A stretch of 64,000 nt of DNA from Anaerococcus sp. Marseille-Q7828 (GTDB lineage: Bacteria > Bacillota > Clostridia > Tissierellales > Peptoniphilaceae), in the NCBI RefSeq assembly GCF_949769285.1, contig NZ_OX458331.1, positions 1,178,001-1,242,000 on the forward strand. Reading direction: 5' to 3'. A program made the position numbers and the translations under genes. The notes below the pieces were generated by a model. That model saw only the letters and a program-made list of their open reading frames with translations. It did not search any database and was not told the DNA's origin. Below are positions 1-6,955 of this stretch, piece after piece. Each line of letters begins with the position of its first letter. The first letter of the stretch is position 1.

Positions 1-2
1 AT

Positions 3-1847
3 ATGGGACCAATTGCCACAGAAGAAGAAATGGACAAATATGTCAAAAAAAGAGACTATTTGAGAGATGAAATCATAGGTAAAACTGGTATAGAGGAGTC
101 CTACCAAGACAACCTAAAAGGGAAAAATGGCAAGAGCCTAGTGACTGTTGACTCAGCAGGTAATAGAAAGCAAACTATATCACAGTCACCATCAGAACCA
201 GGAGATGACCTATACTTATCCATTGATGCTGATCTTCAAGAACAAGCCGAAAAATCCCTAGCAGGAGTTTTAAAGGCAATTAGAGAGGGTACAGACTACC
301 AATCAGAATATGGAATATTTAGACCTCTAAGGAGAGCAGCCTATGCCGAAAGTGGGGCGGTAGTAGTATCTAATGTCAAAACTGGTGAGGTCTTGGCTAT
401 GGCAAGTTTGCCAGACTACGATCCGAACCTATTTTCAACAGGTATCTCTCAATCAGACTGGGAAAGCTTACAAGTACCAGAAGATAGTGGTCCACTTGTA
501 CCAAGACCGATGCTAAATATAGCTAGTCAAAGTGCTGTCATGCCAGGATCTACCTTTAAACTTGTAACAGCTCTTGCTGCCTTGGAAAATGGCCTAGACC
601 CTCAAGCTGTAATCACTGACTACGGTTATATTGAAATAGGAAATAGACGATTTAACAACCTTGCTTGGACAGAATATGGAATTACCCAAGGTGAGGAAAA
701 CTTATACGGAGCCATAAGAGATTCTAACAACTTTTATTTCTATGTTCTAGCCCTTGGTGAGAACCCTAGAGACGGCAAGTCTATAGGAACCAAGCTTGAA
801 CTAAATGATATTAGAATTGCAGCAGAAAAACTTGGCCTAGATCAAGTCACTGGTGTAGAAATAAATATACCTAAAGAATCATCAGGTAATATTCCATCAA
901 TTGACAAGAAAATTCAAATAACTAGGGCCATGCTAAAAGCATATCTTGATGAAAATCTTCCTCTCCACCTAAAGGATGAAGTCAAAAAATCAAGAAGTGA
1001 ATTTGAAAATGATGTTCTAGATATAGTAAACTTTACAGATAATCCAAAGGAATGGAATCGTAACAAGATTATAGAATTCCTAGATGAAAGAGGATATGAT
1101 CCTGAACTAATCCTTGAAGGAGAGAGGGCAGGACTTGCAGACACAATCAAATATACCTACCTAAACCAAGCTGAGTGGGATATAACGGATATGTTAAATA
1201 TAGTTATGGGCCAAGGGCAAAATGCCTATACTCCACTACAAATGAATAGGGCCATAGCAACTCTTACAAACGGAGGATATCTAAACAAATTCACCCTAGT
1301 AGATAAGGTAACCAACCACGATTCAGGAGATATTTTATTTAATAATGTCACTGAGGGAACAAGGATAGAATTAAAAGATAGAAAATACTTAGAAGATATC
1401 AAATATGGAGCCTTGCTTGTAGCACAAAACAACAAAATACTAAGCGAACTTCCAGTAGAAATTGGTATCAAAACGGGTACAGCAGAAGTAGAAGGTAAGA
1501 ACGCTGATGGAGTAGGATATGATTCCTATGCGTGGATGGTTGGATTTGCACCATATGATGATCCAGAAATCGCCATAAGCATTATCCTAACCCAAGGGGA
1601 TACCTCTTACAATGTATCGCCTATAATGAGAGATATAGTAGCCAAATATTTTGATTTGAATGTATACTCATCAAACCAAAACGAAAGCCCGGAAAATGTA
1701 GACACTGCTCAGTTTGGCGACAACGTTCCAGACCAAGGCGGTGATTTGATAGAAAATTTAGATAATAATATTACCGATATTACAAACGAGATTAATGGTA
1801 ATAACCAAAATATGGAAAATCTTGATGATAATCAGGGGGGAATATGA
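3..1847 (+). CDS. Penicillin-binding protein, class B transpeptidase (5' truncated by window edge)
   Basis: D,D-transpeptidase that cross-links peptidoglycan outside the membrane. Three penicillin-binding motifs are visible: S-T-F-K near residues 183-186, S-N-N near 241-243 and K-T-G near 490-492. Family members begin with a cytoplasmic tail, one membrane helix and a dimerisation domain. None of these is present, so the gene starts before base 1 and the first ATG here is internal. A charged, probably helical insert of about 80 residues (roughly 305-385) separates S-N-N from K-T-G, and the tail is Asn/Asp rich. It overlaps the next gene by four bases. A PBP2/FtsI-like role in elongation or septation fits; which one cannot be decided from this fragment. 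Confidence 0.93.
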   Translation: MGPIATEEEMDKYVKKRDYLRDEIIGKTGIEESYQDNLKGKNGKSLVTVDSAGNRKQTISQSPSEPGDDLYLSIDADLQEQAEKSLAGVLKAIREGTDYQSEYGIFRPLRRAAYAESGAVVVSNVKTGEVLAMASLPDYDPNLFSTGISQSDWESLQVPEDSGPLVPRPMLNIASQSAVMPGSTFKLVTALAALENGLDPQAVITDYGYIEIGNRRFNNLAWTEYGITQGEENLYGAIRDSNNFYFYVLALGENPRDGKSIGTKLELNDIRIAAEKLGLDQVTGVEINIPKESSGNIPSIDKKIQITRAMLKAYLDENLPLHLKDEVKKSRSEFENDVLDIVNFTDNPKEWNRNKIIEFLDERGYDPELILEGERAGLADTIKYTYLNQAEWDITDMLNIVMGQGQNAYTPLQMNRAIATLTNGGYLNKFTLVDKVTNHDSGDILFNNVTEGTRIELKDRKYLEDIKYGALLVAQNNKILSELPVEIGIKTGTAEVEGKNADGVGYDSYAWMVGFAPYDDPEIAISIILTQGDTSYNVSPIMRDIVAKYFDLNVYSSNQNESPENVDTAQFGDNVPDQGGDLIENLDNNITDITNEINGNNQNMENLDDNQGGI

Positions 1848-2470
1848 AAGTTTACGTTATAAAAGGTGAAAATGGAATAGGCAAAACAGATTTTGCTGTA
1901 AATCTTGCCGAATACTTACAAAAAAACGGCAAGGTGCTTTTAATTCAGGCCAAAAGAAACGCCAATTCTAATATTGAAGATTTCTTTCAAAAAGATGGGA
2001 TGATAACCTATGACCTAGCTGATTATTTTTCATCTTTGGCAGGTCTAGATAAGATTATAGTCCATGAAACTGACAATCTAGACTTTATAATTAGCCCTCT
2101 TTTGGAAGATAAATATGATTTAGCAAGTGAGGATTTAAATAAACTTCTATCTGAAGTCTCATACGATTATATAATCTTAGATGAAGTAAATCCAGATTTC
2201 TTAACTGAAAAAACAACAGTAGAGATAATTAGTCAAAATCAAGTTAATAGTACAATCACTGCTGATACATTTTTCATAAATAAAGCAGATGAGGATTATG
2301 ATATAAGAAATCATAAGCAAGCTATTGATGGGAAAAGTGCAAGATTTCTAGGTACTGTAAAAAATGGACAGTATTTTAAGGATGTTATAGAAAATTTAGT
2401 TAATGGCAATGCTGTAGCTATTGCAAAATTGGGCTTTTTTGAAAAGTTAAAAATGAGTTTTAGAAAATAA
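1844..2470 (+). CDS. MinD/ParA-like P-loop ATPase
   Basis: 208-residue protein opening with a deviant Walker A motif, G-E-N-G-I-G-K-T, at about residues 8-15, typical of the MinD/ParA/CbiA ATPase family. A D-Y-I-I-L-D-E stretch near residue 113 looks like the Walker B strand. It overlaps the PBP gene by ATGA, so the two are probably translationally coupled, suggesting a job connected with cell wall synthesis or division. It is shorter than MinD (about 260 residues) and lacks an obvious C-terminal amphipathic membrane-targeting helix, although the last residues are basic and hydrophobic. Precise function unknown. Confidence 0.7.
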   Translation: MKVYVIKGENGIGKTDFAVNLAEYLQKNGKVLLIQAKRNANSNIEDFFQKDGMITYDLADYFSSLAGLDKIIVHETDNLDFIISPLLEDKYDLASEDLNKLLSEVSYDYIILDEVNPDFLTEKTTVEIISQNQVNSTITADTFFINKADEDYDIRNHKQAIDGKSARFLGTVKNGQYFKDVIENLVNGNAVAIAKLGFFEKLKMSFRK

Positions 2471-2475
2471 GAAAA

Positions 2476-2523
2476 AGGACTTGTTTGAAGTTTATGATTT
2501 GTTAAAACTTCGAACCAAGTCCT
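2476..2523. terminator. Bidirectional terminator between convergent genes
   Basis: AGGACTTG at 2476-2483 pairs with CAAGTCCT at 2516-2523, and an inner TTTGAAGTTT / AAAACTTCGAA pairing extends the stem. A-rich sequence on the left and CTCTTTTC on the right give T-rich tails on both strands. The right arm lies inside the last codons of the minus-strand GIY-YIG gene. Confidence 0.8.
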
Positions 2524-2749
2524 CTTTTCTTGCTTTTGTTAATTTTTTGATAGCTATTTCCCTTTTTAGAGCTTCAGATTTATTATCAATCTCCTCATAA
2601 TAAACAAGTTTACATGGTCTTTTTGATCTAGTGTATTTTGCACCCTTGCCAGAATTATGAAGAGCTATTCTCTTTTCAAGGTCCATACACCAACCAGTAT
2701 ACAAAGAATTATCCTTGCATCTTAAGATATAAACATAGCCGTAAGTCAT
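2492..2749 (-). CDS. GIY-YIG nuclease domain protein (YhbQ/UPF0213 type)
   Basis: 85-residue single-domain protein with the G-Y-V-Y-I-L-R version of the GIY-YIG motif at residues 4-10, an L-Y-T-G-W segment (residues 16-20) and the conserved K-G-A-K-Y-T block. This matches the small UPF0213/YhbQ family, for which nuclease activity is inferred from the fold and the cellular role is poorly known. Its start overlaps the recX stop (ATGA), forming a two-gene unit. Its last codons also form one arm of the terminator it shares with the convergent ATPase gene. Confidence 0.9.
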   Translation of the reverse strand: MTYGYVYILRCKDNSLYTGWCMDLEKRIALHNSGKGAKYTRSKRPCKLVYYEEIDNKSEALKREIAIKKLTKARKEDLVRSFNKS

Positions 2750-3351
2750 TGGAAAATCTCCCCGATGACCCTAGATATAATATCGTATTCAAAACCTTTT
2801 GAAGAAAGATACCTGTAAACTTTTTGTTTATTATCATAGTCCGTTTTTCCACGAGATTTTTTTACTGCAAAATCATAGGCCTTTTGGAATTCTTCATCAT
2901 CTGATATATATGATAGATAAGTTTCTATAAGCTGGTCATCAATTTTTTTCGACCTCAAGGCATAGCGAATCTTATTTCTTGACCACTTTGATATATTGCT
3001 CTTGTCGTTTATAAATGATTTTACATAAGCTTTATCATCTATTAGCTTGAAAGATTTTAAAAACTCTATAGTCTTATTAATAGCATCAGCATCAAAATCA
3101 TTATCCTTAAGTAATTTTTCGAGCTCAAAAGAAGTTTTTTGACTATAGGAAATTTTTCCTAGAGCAAAATTTTTAGCCATATTATATTGATTTTCTTTTA
3201 AAATTTCTTTATATGTATCAAAATCGACCTCATCTTCTAAAGATAAATTCAAATCATTAAAAAAATCATAAGTTATAGAAAATTCTTCTCCAGCTATGGT
3301 TAGGATAATTAGATTGTATTTATCAGAATAATCTATTTTTTCAATAATCAT
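2746..3351 (-). CDS. recX: Regulatory protein RecX
   Basis: 201-residue RecX, a modulator that binds RecA filaments and limits their extension. The family's helical repeats are seen in S-Y-S-Q-K-T-S-F-E-L, W-S-R-N-K-I-R-Y-A-L and the C-terminal Y-R-Y-L-S-S-K-G-F region. An N-terminal domain rich in acidic residues (residues 1-60) is common in Firmicute RecX. It sits between a small membrane peptide gene and a GIY-YIG gene with ATGA overlaps on both sides, so all three are likely one transcript. recA is not in the window. Confidence 0.9.
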   Translation of the reverse strand: MIIEKIDYSDKYNLIILTIAGEEFSITYDFFNDLNLSLEDEVDFDTYKEILKENQYNMAKNFALGKISYSQKTSFELEKLLKDNDFDADAINKTIEFLKSFKLIDDKAYVKSFINDKSNISKWSRNKIRYALRSKKIDDQLIETYLSYISDDEEFQKAYDFAVKKSRGKTDYDNKQKVYRYLSSKGFEYDIISRVIGEIFQ

Positions 3352-3455
3352 ATGCTAGCTATTGAAATATAAGCATTATATATAATTGGAGCAACCATAG
3401 CTATAGCTATAACTATTGCAAAAATTTTTAGTAATGTCTTCTTATTTTTCATCAT
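3348..3455 (-). CDS. Small single-pass membrane peptide, 35 residues
   Basis: Starts with tandem ATG codons at 3455-3450 behind a GAGGTGAG ribosome binding site and ends in a TGA that overlaps the recX start. The peptide has a basic N-terminus (M-M-K-N-K-K) followed by one hydrophobic helix of about 22 residues. This is the shape of tiny membrane peptides that Firmicutes often encode in operons with housekeeping genes. I do not recognise a named family. Support comes from the ribosome binding site, the stop/start overlap and the clean positive-inside membrane pattern. Confidence 0.6.
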   Translation of the reverse strand: MMKNKKTLLKIFAIVIAIAMVAPIIYNAYISIASI

Positions 3456-3523
3456 CTCACCTCTAGATTTATTTTACTACTAAAAGTTTAATTTACATTT
3501 AAATAAAAAATCTAATAAAAAAC

Positions 3524-3552
3524 TTGACACATAAGATATAAGATTATATAAT
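3524..3552 (+). promoter_or_regulatory. Consensus sigma-A promoter (distal)
   Basis: TTGACA at 3524-3529 and TATAAT at 3547-3552 with a 17-base spacer, a perfect consensus. It fires toward the tRNA genes, about 95 bases upstream of a second promoter. No ORF lies between the two. Confidence 0.85.
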
Positions 3553-3619
3553 ATATCTTGCAGTTAAATATTGAGGCCTTGTGCTAGTAAAGCTATTGTA
3601 AAATTTATTTAAGAAAAAC

Positions 3620-3647
3620 TTGACATATATTTTATATAGTGTATACT
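3620..3647 (+). promoter_or_regulatory. tRNA operon promoter (proximal)
   Basis: TTGACA at 3620-3625 and TATACT at 3642-3647, spacer 16 bases, ending 17 bases before the tRNA-His gene. Good match for a strong stable-RNA promoter. Confidence 0.8.
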
Positions 3648-3664
3648 AGATAGGGTAATGACCT

Positions 3665-3742
3665 GGTGGGTATGGTCCAGTTGGTTAAGACACCTGGTTG
3701 TGGCCCAGGAGGCCGTGAGTTCGAATCTCACTACTCACCCCA
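3665..3742 (+). tRNA. tRNA-His (anticodon GTG)
   Basis: Complete cloverleaf. The acceptor stem GTGGGTA pairs with TACTCAC. The extra 5' G (G-1), a hallmark of tRNA-His, faces the discriminator C. The anticodon stem CCTGG/CCAGG encloses TTGTGGC, giving GTG. The T-arm is GTGAG-TTCGAAT-CTCAC, and CCA is encoded. Confidence 0.97.
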
Positions 3743-3743
3743 T

Positions 3744-3829
3744 GCGGGATTGGCGGAATTGGCAGACGCGCTAGACTTAGGATCTAGTGAGAATTTCTCG
3801 TGAAGGTTCAAGTCCTTTATCCCGCACCA
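3744..3829 (+). tRNA. tRNA-Leu (anticodon TAG)
   Basis: Acceptor GCGGGAT pairs with ATCCCGC. The anticodon stem CTAGA/TCTAG encloses CTTAGGA, giving TAG. A long class II variable arm is present (TGAGAATTTCTCG hairpin), and CCA is encoded. It follows tRNA-His after a single base, so both come from one transcript. Confidence 0.97.
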
Positions 3830-3836
3830 TAATATG

Positions 3837-3871
3837 AAAGTAATCGTTGATTTTCAATGGTTACTTTTTTT
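3837..3871 (+). terminator. Terminator of the tRNA operon
   Basis: Nine-base-pair stem AAAGTAATC / GGTTACTTT (one G-T pair) with a further GTTGA/TCAAT pairing in the loop, followed by a run of T. Lies eight bases after tRNA-Leu. Confidence 0.85.
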
Positions 3872-3891
3872 ATTGATTTTGTTTATACTAA

Positions 3892-3919
3892 TTGAAAAAT
3901 AAGTTGATTGTAATATAAT
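3892..3919 (+). promoter_or_regulatory. Promoter of candidate small RNA
   Basis: TTGAAA at 3892-3897 and TATAAT at 3914-3919, spacer 16. No ORF follows before the terminator at 4014-4043, so the product should be an RNA of about 120 bases. Confidence 0.65.
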
Positions 3920-3925
3920 GATGAT

Positions 3926-4043
3926 AAGAGATGCAACCTCTTTTCATCTAAAAAAGCCCTTGAAGCTCACAGCACAAGGTAACAGAAAGTATACGATTCT
4001 TCATAGAATCAAAAAAGACAGTAGCGACCACTACTGTCTTTTT
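3926..4043 (+). ncRNA. Candidate antisense (antitoxin) RNA of a par/Fst-like type I system
   Basis: Non-coding segment between a promoter and a strong terminator. It can fold into four hairpins: AAGAG/CTCTT (3926-3942), CCTTG/CAAGG (3958-3979), GATTCT/AGAATC (3995-4010) and the terminator. Bases 3936-3949 (ACCTCTTTTCATCT) can pair with the toxin leader and Shine-Dalgarno sequence on the opposite strand at 6748-6761: 13 of 14 positions pair, counting two G-U pairs. Convergent orientation, a bidirectional terminator and pairing to the toxin ribosome binding site match the known design of par loci. Antitoxin function is inference; expression as an RNA is better supported. Confidence 0.5.
4014..4043. 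terminator. Bidirectional terminator of the small RNA
   Basis: Perfect 11-base-pair stem AAAGACAGTAG (4014-4024) / CTACTGTCTTT (4031-4041), loop CGACCA. T-tract TTTTTCTTT follows on the plus strand, and AAAAAA at 4011-4016 gives a T6 tail on the minus strand. It can end transcripts from both sides. Confidence 0.88.
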
Positions 4044-4095
4044 CTTTGCGTTCACTTAAGTGAGTTGAGCGAACGAATGTGAGCGAAACAAAAAA

Positions 4096-4114
4096 CCACC
4101 TGCTATGCAGGTGG
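4096..4114 (+). repeat. IS200 left-end hairpin
   Basis: Perfect 8-base-pair palindrome with a TAT loop upstream of tnpA. In IS200 elements this structure is the transposase binding site and also shields tnpA from outside transcription. Confidence 0.7.
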
Positions 4115-4177
4115 AGGGATTAAGCTTTAGCTTCAAGACCAAAAAATTCTCACTTGTAATATAATTGTGATAACCAC

Positions 4178-4678
4178 ATGCACAATAAAAACAAGGAGAA
4201 TAAATTGGACAACAATAGTTTATCACATACAAAATGGAGATGTAAATATCATATAGTATTTGCCCCGAAATTTAGAAGACAAGAAATATATGGGAAACTA
4301 AAAAAAGACATAGGTCAAATACTACGAGAACTATGTCAAAGAAAAGGAATAAACATAATAGAAGCGGAGCTGTGCCCAGATCATGTCCATATGCTTATAG
4401 AAGTACCACCAAAATATAGTATCTCAGAAATAATGGGATATCTAAAAGGAAAAAGTTCACTAATAATATTTGATCGACACGCAAACTTAAAATATAAATA
4501 TGGAAACAGACATTTCTGGTGTAGAGGTTATTACGTAGATACAGTAGGGCGAAATGAGAAAATGATAAAAGAATATATACAAAATCAACTAAAAGAAGAC
4601 TATTATGCGGATCAAATAAGTATCAAGGAATACTATGACCCGTTTACGGGAGAGTCAGTAAAAAGAAGCAATAAATAA
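4178..4678 (+). CDS. tnpA: IS200/IS605-family Y1 transposase TnpA
   Basis: 166-residue single-strand DNA transposase that cuts and joins element ends through a 5'-phosphotyrosine. The HUH metal-binding motif is His69-Val-His71 in C-P-D-H-V-H. The probable nucleophile is Tyr133 in K-E-Y-I-Q-N-Q. The F-W-C-R-G-Y block (113-118) is typical of IS200 group members. The length is slightly above the usual 150 or so, with a basic C-terminal tail. The gene is intact, so the element could be active. The ribosome binding site for the first ATG (4178) is weak, as is usual for the translationally restrained IS200 transposases. Confidence 0.95.
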   Translation: MHNKNKENKLDNNSLSHTKWRCKYHIVFAPKFRRQEIYGKLKKDIGQILRELCQRKGINIIEAELCPDHVHMLIEVPPKYSISEIMGYLKGKSSLIIFDRHANLKYKYGNRHFWCRGYYVDTVGRNEKMIKEYIQNQLKEDYYADQISIKEYYDPFTGESVKRSNK

Positions 4679-4776
4679 ACTGCTTAAGCAGAAGCTGCGA
4701 AAGTGGTGCATGTGGAGATAATACTCGGAGCCCCAATAGGGGCGTGCCGGTATTTGCGCCTTCTAGGCGCTGTGCA

Positions 4777-4799
4777 AACTACCAGCTAAGCTGGTAGTT
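4777..4799. repeat. IS200 right-end hairpin; group IIC intron landing structure
   Basis: AACTACCAGC-TAA-GCTGGTAGTT, a 10-base-pair stem followed by TTTGATTTAC and then the intron 5' end. It resembles the left-end hairpin of the IS and also fits the stem-loop plus T-rich exon that group IIC introns use as a target. Confidence 0.75.
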
Positions 4800-5181
4800 T
4801 TGATTTACGTGCGCTCGGCACGAGCATATTCTAAAAGGTGAAAGTCCTAAGTGTACCCGGTAGTGGGAAACACATAGCCAAAGGCAAGGGTGTCCACCGT
4901 GAGGTGGAATCTGAAGGAAGCCCTAGGCAAACTCTTGGTCTGACGAACAGAAATCACATCAGGCAGTTACGTAGGATAAGCTTGCGTAACAAAGTAAAGT
5001 CCAATAGCTACACGGAATACGTAAATGTAAATGTGGCAGATATATGAGAGGAAAGAATATGCCCTTACCCGAGGAGGTCTCACTAGCAAACCAGTAGTAA
5101 CAACTAATAGTGAGAAGTCAGCAGAAGTCATAGTACTAGAAAAAAAACTAGGAAGGACTGAACTACAGGAGGTATAAAATT

Positions 5182-6573
5182 ATGAAAGAAACTAATCATG
5201 ACAAAGACTGTAGAAAATCAACCAGACTAATCAAAGATAGCTCGGAAAGTGAAAATAAAATAGCTGGACACAGTCATGATAAGATTAACTCAAAAGAAAA
5301 TACCAAAAATGAACTGATAGAAAAAATACTCCATAAAAACAACCTAAACGAAGCCTTTAAAAGAGTAAAATCCAATAAAGGCTCAGCAGGAATAGATGGA
5401 ATATCAACAGAAGAACTCCTAGAACATCTAAAAGAAAACAAAGATAAAATACTAGGACAAATAAGAGCAAGGAAATACAAACCCAAACCAGTAAAAAGAG
5501 TACAAATACCAAAATCAAATGGTAAGAAACGAAACCTAGGAATACCCACAACAACAGATAGGGTAATACAACAAGCAATAGCACAAGTATTAAGCCCAAT
5601 CTATGAAAAGAAATTCTCAGAAAACAGCTATGGATTTAGACCGAATAGAAGTGCCCATGATGCCCTAAAAAGGATAAAAGAAATAGCAGACGAAGGATAT
5701 ACTTGGGTAGTAGACTTAGACCTAGAACAATACTTCGACACAGTAAACCAATCTAAACTCATACAAATCCTATCAGAAGAAATAAAAGATGGAGAAGTAA
5801 TATCCCTAATACACAAATATCTAAAATCAGGAATAATGATAGATGGAATAAAAGTAAAATCAGACAAAGGAGTACCACAAGGTGGACCCCTAAGCCCACT
5901 ACTAGCAAACATCTACCTAAATGAAGCTGACCAAGAATTTGAAAAATGGGGATACAAATATGTAAGATATGCAGACGACATGCTAATATTCGCAAGAAAT
6001 AGAAAAGCAGCCGAAAGATACTACAAAAGAGTCAAGAAATTGTTAGAAGGAAAATTAAAACTTAAAGTTAACGAGGAGAAGACCTCAATAAGAAAATTAA
6101 GTCAAACAAAATATTTGGGATATGGCTTTTACCAAAACAACGGAACCCAATTAAAAGTACACAAAGAAAGCTTAAAGAAACTAAAAGCAAAACTAAAGGC
6201 AGTAACAAGTAGAAGTAATGCATTAGGCTATAGGCAAAGAAGAATAAAAATCAACCAAATCATAAGAGGATGGATTCAATATTTCAAACTAGCAAATATG
6301 AGAAAGCATCTTCAGAAACTAGACGAATGGTTAAGAAGAAGAATCAGAATGTGTGCATGGAAAGGCTGGAAGAAAGTAAAAACTAAATTTACAAACTTAG
6401 TAAAATTAGGAACAGAAAAATTCCAAGCTTGGAAATGGGTAAATACACGCAGATCCTATTGGAGAATAGCCAAAAGCCCAGTACTAAGCAGAGCTCTTAA
6501 CAACAAAAGAATAGCTGAAAGGGGTTATATGTCCCTAGTCAGCTATTACAATAAAGTTCATATTAAACTGTAG
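5182..6573 (+). CDS. ltrA: Group II intron-encoded reverse transcriptase/maturase
   Basis: 463-residue protein that binds the intron RNA to assist splicing and copies it into DNA during mobility. Reverse transcriptase blocks run from G-S-A-G-I-D-G (about residue 70) through S-Y-G-F-R-P (about 152) and the catalytic Y-A-D-D (about 263-266) to the Q-G-G-P-L-S-P-L-L-A-N block. A maturase X domain with the W-I-Q-Y-F and R-R-R-I-R segments follows. There is no H-N-H endonuclease, as expected for class C. A good AGGAGG ribosome binding site precedes ATG 5182. The stop at 6571-6573 directly abuts domain V. The reading frame is intact. Confidence 0.96.
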   Translation: MKETNHDKDCRKSTRLIKDSSESENKIAGHSHDKINSKENTKNELIEKILHKNNLNEAFKRVKSNKGSAGIDGISTEELLEHLKENKDKILGQIRARKYKPKPVKRVQIPKSNGKKRNLGIPTTTDRVIQQAIAQVLSPIYEKKFSENSYGFRPNRSAHDALKRIKEIADEGYTWVVDLDLEQYFDTVNQSKLIQILSEEIKDGEVISLIHKYLKSGIMIDGIKVKSDKGVPQGGPLSPLLANIYLNEADQEFEKWGYKYVRYADDMLIFARNRKAAERYYKRVKKLLEGKLKLKVNEEKTSIRKLSQTKYLGYGFYQNNGTQLKVHKESLKKLKAKLKAVTSRSNALGYRQRRIKINQIIRGWIQYFKLANMRKHLQKLDEWLRRRIRMCAWKGWKKVKTKFTNLVKLGTEKFQAWKWVNTRRSYWRIAKSPVLSRALNNKRIAERGYMSLVSYYNKVHIKL

Positions 6574-6606
6574 AACCGCCGTATACGGACCCGTACGTAC
6601 GGTGGT
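6573..6606 (+). other. Group II intron domain V
   Basis: GAACCGCCGTATACGG pairs with CCGTACGTACGGTGGT around an ACC loop. It contains a C-G-C triad typical of class IIC introns. This is the catalytic hairpin. Domain VI (6611-6650), with the bulged branch-point A, follows. Confidence 0.85.
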
Positions 6607-6650
6607 GTGAGAGGTCGGTAGATGAATTAATCATCTCTCTCCTACTCGAT

Positions 6651-6739
6651 TTGTTTTTGGAATGATAGTTGCTTATTGCAATTAATATTATTCCTACTAG
6701 CAAGGGAAAAATAAAATTTTCCAAGATGGAAGTAAACAA
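6651..6739 (-). CDS. Candidate Fst/TxpA-like type I toxin, interrupted at its last codon
   Basis: Minus-strand ORF from TTG 6739, nine bases after an AGGTGG ribosome binding site (6753-6748). It encodes a 30-residue peptide: a short polar start, one hydrophobic helix containing F-P-L-L-V-G-I-I-L-I, then a basic end N-Y-H-S-K-N-K. That P-x-x-V-G core with a charged tail is the pattern of Fst-family toxins. The group II intron splits the last codon. Joining base 6651 to the 5' exon base 4808 restores AAG followed by a TAA stop. As it stands, the frame runs on for about 28 residues into antisense intron sequence. Family assignment is by pattern only; GTG 6749 is a less likely, out-of-frame alternative. 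Confidence 0.5.
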
Positions 6740-6758
6740 GTTTAATCACCACCTTTCA

Positions 6759-6774
6759 CCTATTAATTAATAGG
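6759..6774 (-). promoter_or_regulatory. Leader palindrome of the toxin transcript
   Basis: CCTATTAATTAATAGG, a perfect 16-base palindrome between the toxin promoter and its ribosome binding site. It could form a 5' stem-loop limiting translation, as known for Fst-type mRNAs. Confidence 0.4.
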
Positions 6775-6781
6775 CAATATA

Positions 6782-6790
6782 ATTATAGCA
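6782..6790 (-). promoter_or_regulatory. Extended -10 promoter for the toxin ORF
   Basis: Minus-strand TGCTATAAT (extended -10, TGnTATAAT) with only a weak -35 (TTTAAC, 6810-6805). It would start transcription about 30 bases before the toxin ribosome binding site. The rest of 6,791-6,900 shows only A/T-rich sequence. Confidence 0.45.
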
Positions 6791-6955
6791 TATAGTATAT
6801 TTTGGTTAAATAAAAATGGACCATTAATAACATTGAAAATCTTAAATATATCATATGAATTTTAATAATAATTCAAAGCATAATAAAATAATTTATCTTT
6901 TACTCTGTTAAAAATTTTCAAAATAGGTTATAATTTATATTAATAGGAGGGTGTT

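Larger units (their letters stand above)
4090..4808 (+). mobile_element. IS200/IS605-family insertion sequence (IS200 group, tnpA only)
   Basis: One HUH transposase gene lies between two similar imperfect-palindrome hairpins. The left-end hairpin is CCACCTGC-TAT-GCAGGTGG (4096-4114) and the right-end hairpin is CTACCAGC-TAA-GCTGGTAG (4779-4797). Such subterminal hairpins, not inverted repeats, are what IS200/IS605 transposases recognise, and insertion leaves no target duplication. Two more hairpins (GCCCC/GGGGC at 4730-4743 and GCGCC/GGCGC at 4756-4770) follow tnpA. No TnpB gene is present. Exact ends cannot be fixed by eye: the left end is near 4050-4096 and the right end at or just before the intron junction at 4808. 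Confidence 0.75.
4809..6650 (+). mobile_element. Group IIC intron
   Basis: Self-splicing retroelement of about 1,840 bases. The 5' end GTGCGC is at 4809, and the 3' end CCTACTCGAT ends at 6650. A structured RNA segment without a real ORF (4809-5170) holds domains I-III. The maturase gene sits in domain IV, domain V is at about 6573-6606 and domain VI at 6611-6650. The short IIC-type maturase and the insertion directly behind a hairpin place it in class C. It lies antisense to the small toxin ORF on its right, so it cannot be spliced from that transcript. Confidence 0.9.

Noticed and set aside
3973-3983. Second pairing site between the small RNA (ACAAGGTAACA) and the toxin start region
   Set aside because: Only ACAAG pairs continuously, and its order relative to the first site does not match a direct-repeat pair, so it is probably chance.
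4838-5047. 69-codon plus-strand ORF
   Set aside because: It lies in the structured RNA domains of the group II intron and has no protein-like pattern.
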